From Parachlorella kessleri (Eukaryota; Chlorophyta; Trebouxiophyceae; Chlorellales; Chlorellaceae): a DNA stretch of 10,691 nt. The translations under genes and the position numbers were made by a program. Under the pieces are notes generated by a model. That model worked only from the letters and a program-made list of their open reading frames with translations. It ran no database searches and was not told where the DNA came from. This document shows positions 7,101-10,691 of the stretch, in pieces; position 1 is the first letter of the stretch; every line of letters begins with the position of its first letter. The stretch lies in the NCBI GenBank assembly GCA_001598975.1, contig BBXU01001448.1, positions 1 through 10,691 on the forward strand, in the 5' to 3' direction.

Positions 7101-8945
7101 GGCATGTCATTCCCCAGGTCATATCGATGTTCCTGCCATGCCCTTGCTTATTTGACTGTGCCTTTTTGCAGTTGAGACTGATGCCTTGGGAGTCCGGGTG
7201 TGTGAAGAACTCATACCTGGGGGCTCCTCCATATCTGTCACTTCAGCAAACCTTTTGCAGGTATGTCAGATTCATGGATGTGTTAGCATGGGTGGGGCTG
7301 ACGATTGAGGACCGTTCATTTGCTAATCAGTCTTGGGGATGTATGAAGTGGTGCTGACCGCCCCCTTGCTTGCCACCTCTCGAGCCTTCAATGCAGGAAG
7401 CATAAGTCATGCACTCTCTCTCTCTGTGCAATTGAGAGCTTCCTGGAATGAGATGCTACCATGCTATAACAGCTATCAACTGGATCGCACGAATCACTGA
7501 TGCCTGCACCTCTGGCACCATCTGCAGTATGTCTACCTTGTAGCTGACTGGCACCTGAACAAGCGGCTTGGGGTGGCCGCGGCGGCTTTTGGCCGCGGGC
7601 TGGCAAGGGTGAGCTGCTAGCAAGCTGATACCGCGTGCTGGCGTGGTCGCCAGAAACTGAAAGCCGCAAGGAGAGAAGAGAAAATGAGAAATCATGGTTT
7701 TCTGGTTGAGTCAGTCTGCTAGCCTCCCACTCTCCTGACTGTGGCAGAAATTCGATTGAAAGGGTGGCACGAGCCTGCCGTTGCTCCCAGGTGATCCCAC
7801 CCTCGTGGCTGCGGCTGTTCAGCCCCCGCGAGGTGAATCAGCTGCTTGGCGGCGGGGAGGGCGGCGAGATCGATGTTGCGGACCTGGCACGCTATGCGCG
7901 CTACAGGTTAGTGGATGCAGTCGGTGGTCTAGGACCCTGCTGTGAGCACCACATACTGGGGTGGCTGGCTTAGCTAGGTCCCTAGGAATGATTGCACAGC
8001 TGCAATCTTGTAGCCGGTGCTATGGCGCTACCCACCTATGGAAGCTGGCCTTCCATGGTTCTCCTCCAAAGTCCTTTCGTTGGCAGCCCTGTCGTTGCAG
8101 CCTCTAAATAAATCTGTCTGTCTTGCGAGCCCCCAGGCTGGACAGCAGGTGCTAAATTATTTTGCATGGTTGTGGCTGGGTTCGGATCCTACCCATCCAG
8201 CCTTGCTTGCACTGCGCCACCCTGCAGTGGCGGCTACAGCGAGAGCTCCTCAGCTGTCAAGGCGTTCTGGAAGGTGTTGGAGGGCTTTTCCCAGGAGGAC
8301 CGCAAGGCCCTCCTGAAGTTTGTGACCAGCTGCAGCAGGGCGCCGCTGGGCGGCTTCCGCCACCTCAACCCACCCCTGACCATCCACAAGGTGTGCACCC
8401 AGCACGCGTAGGATCGATTCAAAATGTCCTTGCCGGCATGGCTGGCAGACATATGGGCTAGCTGCACTTGTGAACTTGGTAGAAGCGGGCCCTGCCCGAC
8501 AACCCTTGCCCTGGCCGTGTGGGCAAGAATTCCCAAACGTGTTAGCGGAGCTGGCCAGGGCAAGCCCTCCCTGTGATTTTCCATCAAGGGAGCCGACAGG
8601 GAGCTGAAACCTGTCAGATACACTCAATCGAGTCGCACATCCGTTGACTGTGGTCGCATGTCGCGCTCCGCTGCTGGCATAATTGGGGTGCATAGTTGTG
8701 GTTCGCCTGCCAAGAGCGTCAGTTTCGATCTCTGACTACGTAACCCCCCTGCACTGCCTGCTCTCTCACAGGTGGACTGCGATGCAGCTCCGCTGGCGCT
8801 GCTGGGTGCCAAGGACGTGGACCGCCTGCCCTCAGCCAGCACCTGTTACAACATGCTCAAGCTGCCCAACTACCGACGATCTACCACCTTGCGGGAGAAG
8901 CTGCTGATGGCGATCAAGTCAGGGGCAGGCTTCGAGCTCAGCTAG
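832..8945 (+). CDS. UPL7: HECT-type E3 ubiquitin-protein ligase, UPL7/UBE3B class, 17 exons, complete
   Basis: HECT E3 ligases accept ubiquitin from an E2 on a catalytic cysteine and pass it to substrate lysines. Exons: 832-902, 990-1198, 1344-1548, 1874-3269, 3531-3619, 3821-4096, 4296-4908, 5171-5232, 5446-5608, 5848-5977, 6163-6281, 6606-6720, 7172-7260, 7528-7608, 7791-7906, 8228-8390, 8772-8945. They sum to 4071 nt, 1356 residues plus TAG, with every phase matching. Fourteen introns are GT-AG and two are GC-AG. The N-terminus (KVTLRGAS, then a basic helix and an IQ motif at about 51-61) fits plant UPL7. Conserved blocks include [10 protein letters not shown] (about 658-667), [13 protein letters not shown] (from about 751) and [18 protein letters not shown] (from about 956). 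HECT spans about 990-1356 with Cys1324 in STCYNMLKL and ends GFELS. Land-plant UPL7 is about 1140 residues; the excess is low-complexity sequence in exons 4 and 7. Start 832 is chosen because plant UPL7 proteins begin a few residues before the LRGAS motif; 643 is an in-frame alternative. Confidence 0.9.
1549..1873 (+). other. Intron 3 of the ligase (325 bases), no gene seen inside
   Basis: The donor follows CCAG at 1548 (GTGTGT) and the acceptor is CCTGCAG at 1873. Splicing joins AG to G and puts an arginine before [15 protein letters not shown], matching the family pattern in which a basic residue precedes a helix after the SLAVG-like stretch (here LALAVSPGA). A frame stays open from 1637 to 1852, but it is out of phase with the flanking exons and resembles nothing I know, so it is treated as chance. 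Confidence 0.8.
1874..3269 (+). other. Exon 4 of the ligase: large exon with Ala/Ser/Gln-rich insertions in the helical N-terminal region
   Basis: This 1396-base exon encodes residues about 162-627. Family-like helices ([16 protein letters not shown] near the start, [21 protein letters not shown] near the end) are separated by long runs rich in Ala, Ser, Gly and Pro, with a Gln/His tract at 2408-2440. The frame has no stop to 3443, so intron 4 is recognised by its donor (CTCCAG followed by GTATGC at 3270) and by the phase 0 match to exon 5, not by a stop. Retention of intron 4 would add 58 unrelated residues and then end the protein. Confidence 0.8.
2408..2440 (+). repeat. CAG/CAA microsatellite-like tract encoding a Gln/His run in exon 4
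   Basis: The bases read as repeated CAG, CAA and CAT codons interrupted by one GGG, giving five Gln, Gly, two Gln, His, Gln, His at about residues 340-350. Mixed synonymous codons suggest an older, partly stabilised triplet repeat. It lies in a non-conserved part of the protein. Confidence 0.75.
3620..3820 (+). other. Intron 5 of the ligase, a GC-AG intron
   Basis: Exon 5 ends with CTC TTC TGC AG at 3619 and the next bases are GCAAGC. The acceptor is GATGCAG at 3820. Joining AG to the first G of exon 6 gives [10 protein letters not shown], the conserved UPL7-type block with no gap. No GT donor nearby keeps both the phase and the block, so the donor is GC. The context CAG/GCAAG is the strong consensus typical of GC donors. 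Confidence 0.82.
3821..4096 (+). other. Exon 6 of the ligase: conserved VYNHYL block and a Ser-rich loop
   Basis: Exon 6 encodes [18 protein letters not shown] and a following Leu/Thr-rich helix (residues about 657-690), which is the best conserved block outside HECT in UPL7 proteins. A Gly-Gly then five-Ser run encoded by AGC/AGT triplets lies at about 3984-4006. The exon ends LLR with a split AG/G codon that joins exon 7 to give [10 protein letters not shown]. Confidence 0.82.
4296..4908 (+). other. Exon 7 of the ligase: conserved YERD block plus a ~180-residue low-complexity insertion
   Basis: The exon opens with [17 protein letters not shown], conserved in UPL7-type proteins. It then runs through about 180 residues rich in Gly, Ala, Gln, Pro and Ser before the donor CACAG followed by GTAGGT at 4909. 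Land-plant homologues have only a short linker before the PFEERV block that here opens exon 8. The frame is open throughout and ends in phase 0, matching exon 8. A small in-frame intron inside the insertion cannot be excluded from sequence alone. Confidence 0.72.
5978..6162 (+). other. Intron 10 of the ligase, a second GC-AG intron
   Basis: Exon 10 ends CCG CTG GCA G at 5977, followed by GCAAGG; the acceptor is GTCTGCAG at 6162. Splicing in phase 1 gives [19 protein letters not shown], which aligns without gaps to the matching UPL7 segment as I remember it. The only nearby GT donor (CAG/GTTTAG at about 6009) ends in phase 0 and would give an immediate TAG in exon 11 with this acceptor. The donor context CAG/GCAAG is the same as in intron 5. 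Confidence 0.85.
6282..6605 (+). other. Intron 11 of the ligase (324 bases)
   Basis: The donor is CTGCAG followed by GTGGGG, and the acceptor is TTCTGCTGCAG at 6605. Phase 0 joining gives [13 protein letters not shown], matching the family. Apart from an imperfect 19-base tandem repeat near its 3' end I see nothing in it; open frames on both strands here have no recognisable similarity. Confidence 0.82.
6553..6590 (+). repeat. Imperfect 19-base tandem duplication next to the intron 11 acceptor
   Basis: Bases 6553-6571 and 6572-6590 are adjacent copies that match at 16 of 19 positions and share the core CTCTTGGTGA. A third, decayed start follows just before the acceptor. The copies lie 15 to 50 bases upstream of the splice site, where the branch point is expected. 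Confidence 0.7.
6721..7171 (+). other. Intron 12 of the ligase, the longest (451 bases), no gene seen inside
   Basis: The donor is CACTG followed by GTGAGC, and the acceptor is CTTTTTGCAG at 7171. Phase 1 joining gives LDFT-V-ETDALG, as expected before the PGG turn. A long frame (6592-7026) runs through exon 12 into this intron in another phase, but its translation is unrelated to the family and it is taken as chance. No tRNA, snoRNA or repeat is apparent. Confidence 0.8.
7907..8227 (+). other. Intron 15 of the ligase (321 bases), no gene seen inside
   Basis: The donor is TACAG followed by GTTAGT, and the acceptor is CCCTGCAG at 8227. Joining AG to T gives a serine, so the protein reads ARYARY-S-GGYSES, which matches the conserved Tyr-x-GGY element of UPL7/UBE3B HECT domains. 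I see no gene or repeat inside. Confidence 0.82.
8391..8771 (+). other. Intron 16 of the ligase (381 bases) with inverted repeats
   Basis: The donor is CACAAG followed by GTGTGC, and the acceptor is CTCTCACAG at 8771. Phase 0 joining gives LTIHK/VDCDA, the expected link to the C-lobe. Two inverted-repeat pairs lie at 8505-8603. No open frame inside resembles a known protein. Confidence 0.82.
8505..8564. repeat. Perfect 12-base inverted repeat in intron 16 (possible hairpin)
   Basis: CTTGCCCTGGCC at 8505-8516 is the exact reverse complement of 8553-8564, with a 36-base loop. A second, 8-base pair (8567-8574 with 8596-8603, CTCCCTGT/ACAGGGAG) follows directly. Together they could fold as two adjacent hairpins in the pre-mRNA. 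There is no clear target-site duplication, so a MITE origin is not supported. Confidence 0.6.
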
Positions 8946-9659
8946 GCGCCAGTATTGCAGATTGCACAGCTGCCCTCATCTGTGTGCCTGCTGGAGGAGG
9001 TTGGCATCAGCAGTCCTCATGGTGCTCTGAGGTTATTGCACACAGGTGAGCTTTAGTGCACAGTGTTGCTCGTTTAGCAGGGTGTGATGTGAAAGCTGAC
9101 AGGGGTCGATGCAAGATGTAGCTTTCAAGTCGTTGATAGTACCAGGGAGTGCGAGAAGAGAGGGACATTGATACGGTGACAGGGCTGGATGCAAATGGTG
9201 CTCTGTGTGCTTGTCTGTTGAATGCATTGTTGGCTTGTTGTTTGCCAGGGTCAGCACATGCTATGTTGTCGATTGCCATCTGCTTGCTGCTGCCACCGAG
9301 ACCGGCAGCTAGGTTTCCTGCTGTGCACGTGCTTACAGATGAAAATTGCCTGCTCTCTTACTTGGCTTGTCCTGTGCACTGTTCGTCCCCGCCAACCCTC
9401 AGCTGTTACAGATGCTAGCTACAAAGAAGCAAACGGTATACTGACAAAGTCTATAAGACTGGTCAGGAGGTGGCCATGGCATAGGTGAGCACTGGGGTAG
9501 TCTTCAAACACACGGCTCCCGCATGCTGTACTATCCTTTATCTAACAACCACCAAATCACTCCTTTTCACCCTGACCCCTCTTCCCCTCCCTCTGTCTGC
9601 CGTGATTTCCTGACCTTCTGTGCCTTGAAGCCCCAGCACTGCCCCTCGGGGATCTGCAG
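8946..9659. other. Tail-to-tail intergenic region, no gene seen
   Basis: This 714-base stretch lies between the ligase stop (8945) and the mTERF stop (9660), so it should hold both 3' untranslated regions. The ligase frame stays open for 36 codons after its TAG (to a TAG at 9054). A consensus-like donor (CACAG followed by GTGAG) lies at 9046. I find no TGTAA on the plus strand here. A weak direct repeat (9097-9114 and 9177-9194, 16 of 18 bases shared) is present. The short open frames on both strands look like chance. Confidence 0.6.
9406..9410 (-). terminator. Candidate TGTAA polyadenylation signal for the mTERF gene
   Basis: On the minus strand these five bases read TGTAA, the polyadenylation signal well known in chlorophyte nuclear genes, about 250 bases after the mTERF stop. 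A second copy is at 9333-9337. A pentamer is common by chance, so which copy is used, if either, is uncertain. Confidence 0.35.
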
Positions 9660-10691
9660 TTACGCAGCCACCCACTCTGCAAACTCCCCTGCGCTGACCT
9701 CCCGCCCCGCTGCCTTGCCTACTTTTGCAAGGAACACAGGCTCGCTGGCCATGCCAATGTATGCCAAGCTCCCAGGGTCGGGCAGTCCTAGGTGCCGCAT
9801 GAAGGACAGGCGGCTCGCCATGCGGCAAAGGCTGCGATAAGAAACCCTTTGGCTCAGCATCTTGGTCACAGGCCAACCCAGTTCTTGGCGCACCCATTGC
9901 ATCTTCTCCTGCTGCACCGGGCCCTCGAGATCTTGGTACAGTAGCTCTGGATTGTGGAACACTAAAGTCTCAGCAGCCTCTACATCGTACCCTAACTTGA
10001 CCAGCGCCTCCACAGCCCTCCTAAGCTGTAACCCCTGGCACTGAGCAAGCATTGGCGCCTTCATTGCCAGCTCTACACCAGCACCCTTCCTCCCCATAAG
10101 ATCATCCAAAGCGAGCAAAGTGGCAGGCAGCTTTGACAACTCCATGGTAAGTATCTTTGTGGCTTGACGAAGCGAAGGACTCACTGCCTCAACAGAAGGT
10201 AAGTTGAGTGTCTGTGCAAGCCATGAGCACTTCCTAGCCAAAGTACTGCGCGAAAACCTAAACACGCCAGGGGATTTCAGTAACATGTTAACGCTTTTGT
10301 CCACCGAAATGCCTACTTCCTGAGTAAAGTAGGAAAACGCATCGGTCGCGGTGCCCACTGGCAATCGAAGGATTCCCGGGGACTTCAGTACAGCTTGCAC
10401 TAACTGCTTCTGAGGCAGCCCCAACTCACCACATACCCACCCCTCCACGGCCCCTATGAGCGCTGGGCTGCGGCTGAGGACGATCCCCATGTCAGAGGGC
10501 TGGTTGCGCACCAGGCGGCCCAGCGGTGTTAATAGTGCCGGCTCATACGGAGCCCGGACAAGTCTGGCATTTTTCAGCAGCCCCCGCAGGTAGGCCATGT
10601 TTGGCTGGAACACTTCCTGCAAGATGCTGGTCCAGGGGCTGGTTTGCTGCTGGAAGAGCCACTCCACATCTTCGGCTGCTAGCCCCTCTTT
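9660..10691 (-). CDS. mTERF-domain protein (mitochondrial transcription termination factor family), 5' end missing
   Basis: mTERF proteins are nucleus-encoded helical-repeat proteins that bind nucleic acid in mitochondria or plastids and act in transcription, RNA processing or translation there. The frame is open from the right window edge to a TAA at 9662-9660, 343 residues with no intron. The codon at 10667 is GTG, not ATG, and the frame continues upstream of it (KEGLAAEDV), so the true start and any transit peptide lie beyond the window. Repeats of about 30-35 residues show the family pattern of a Leu-Gly/Pro turn, helix and Pro: ELGLPQKQLVQAVLKSPGI, EVGISVDKSVNMLLKSPGV, LGYDVEAAETLVFHNPELL and ELGWPVTKMLSQ. 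The C-terminus (VSYRSLCRMASRLSFMRHLG, later FLAKV) matches the usual mTERF end. It is convergent with the ligase gene. The exact subfamily and organelle cannot be told. Confidence 0.87.
   Translation of the reverse strand, partial: KEGLAAEDVEWLFQQQTSPWTSILQEVFQPNMAYLRGLLKNARLVRAPYEPALLTPLGRLVRNQPSDMGIVLSRSPALIGAVEGWVCGELGLPQKQLVQAVLKSPGILRLPVGTATDAFSYFTQEVGISVDKSVNMLLKSPGVFRFSRSTLARKCSWLAQTLNLPSVEAVSPSLRQATKILTMELSKLPATLLALDDLMGRKGAGVELAMKAPMLAQCQGLQLRRAVEALVKLGYDVEAAETLVFHNPELLYQDLEGPVQQEKMQWVRQELGWPVTKMLSQRVSYRSLCRMASRLSFMRHLGLPDPGSLAYIGMASEPVFLAKVGKAAGREVSAGEFAEWVAA

Larger units (their letters stand above)
5446..8945 (+). other. HECT catalytic domain (exons 9-17)
   Basis: These nine exons encode the complete HECT domain. 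The N-lobe starts with a [16 protein letters not shown] stretch, continues with [17 protein letters not shown] across intron 9, [34 protein letters not shown] and ALDFT, then a PGG turn at [12 protein letters not shown]. The [13 protein letters not shown] helix is exon 14. [35 protein letters not shown] and the C-lobe follow. Cys1324 (codon 8844-8846) lies 32 residues from the C-terminus, the usual place for the thioester cysteine. No catalytic element appears to be missing. Confidence 0.9.

Noticed and set aside
7261..7300. Frame reading YVRFMDVLA right after exon 13, resembling the conserved YVHLVADY helix start
   Set aside because: Exon 13 ends in phase 0 at 7260 and the intron donor GTATGT follows. 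The true helix ([11 protein letters not shown]) is at 7528-7608 in the correct phase and joins exactly to VIPPSWL.
9538..9897. 119-codon minus-strand frame overlapping the mTERF 3' end in another phase
   Set aside because: It lies out of frame with the mTERF repeats, which continue to the TAA at 9660.
1..10691. Mobile element, CRISPR array, tRNA/rRNA, viral insert or novel defence system
   Set aside because: No terminal repeats, transposase, array spacing, RNA-gene fold or gene cluster was seen. The window is accounted for by three eukaryotic genes and their introns and flanks.

Overview
The window looks like nuclear DNA from a green alga (Chlorophyta). The GC content is moderately high, one gene is split by 16 short spliceosomal introns, coding regions carry Ala/Gln/Ser-rich inserts, and the protein families are plant-lineage ones (a UPL7-type ubiquitin ligase and an mTERF protein). 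The class is not resolved; a trebouxiophyte or other core chlorophyte is a guess. Family assignments rest on remembered family patterns, not on a search.

Layout. (1) Left edge, minus strand: the first exon of a metallo-carboxypeptidase of peptidase family M32 (carboxypeptidase Taq type), starting at 584 and running off the window to the left. (2) 585-831: a short head-to-head intergenic region that must hold both promoters. (3) 832-8945, plus strand: one large gene in 17 exons for a HECT-type E3 ubiquitin ligase of the UPL7/UBE3B class. I rebuilt it exon by exon. All 16 splice phases match, the total is 4071 nt (1356 residues plus stop), and the protein runs from a basic N-terminus with an IQ motif to a complete HECT domain with its catalytic cysteine near the C-terminus. 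(4) 8946-9659: a tail-to-tail intergenic region with no gene seen. (5) 9660 to the right edge, minus strand: the 3' part of an intronless reading frame for an mTERF-repeat protein, probably organellar, with its start outside the window.

The three genes have no obvious shared pathway: cytosolic/nuclear ubiquitination, peptide trimming (possibly organellar) and organelle gene expression. The divergent promoter is the only likely functional link, between the carboxypeptidase and the ligase. I see no mobile element, tRNA, rRNA, CRISPR array or previously unknown multi-gene system. The notable points are two GC-AG introns with the same donor core, large low-complexity insertions in the ligase, a possible in-frame N-terminal extension of the ligase, a structured patch in its last intron, and an ambiguous exon boundary in the carboxypeptidase.
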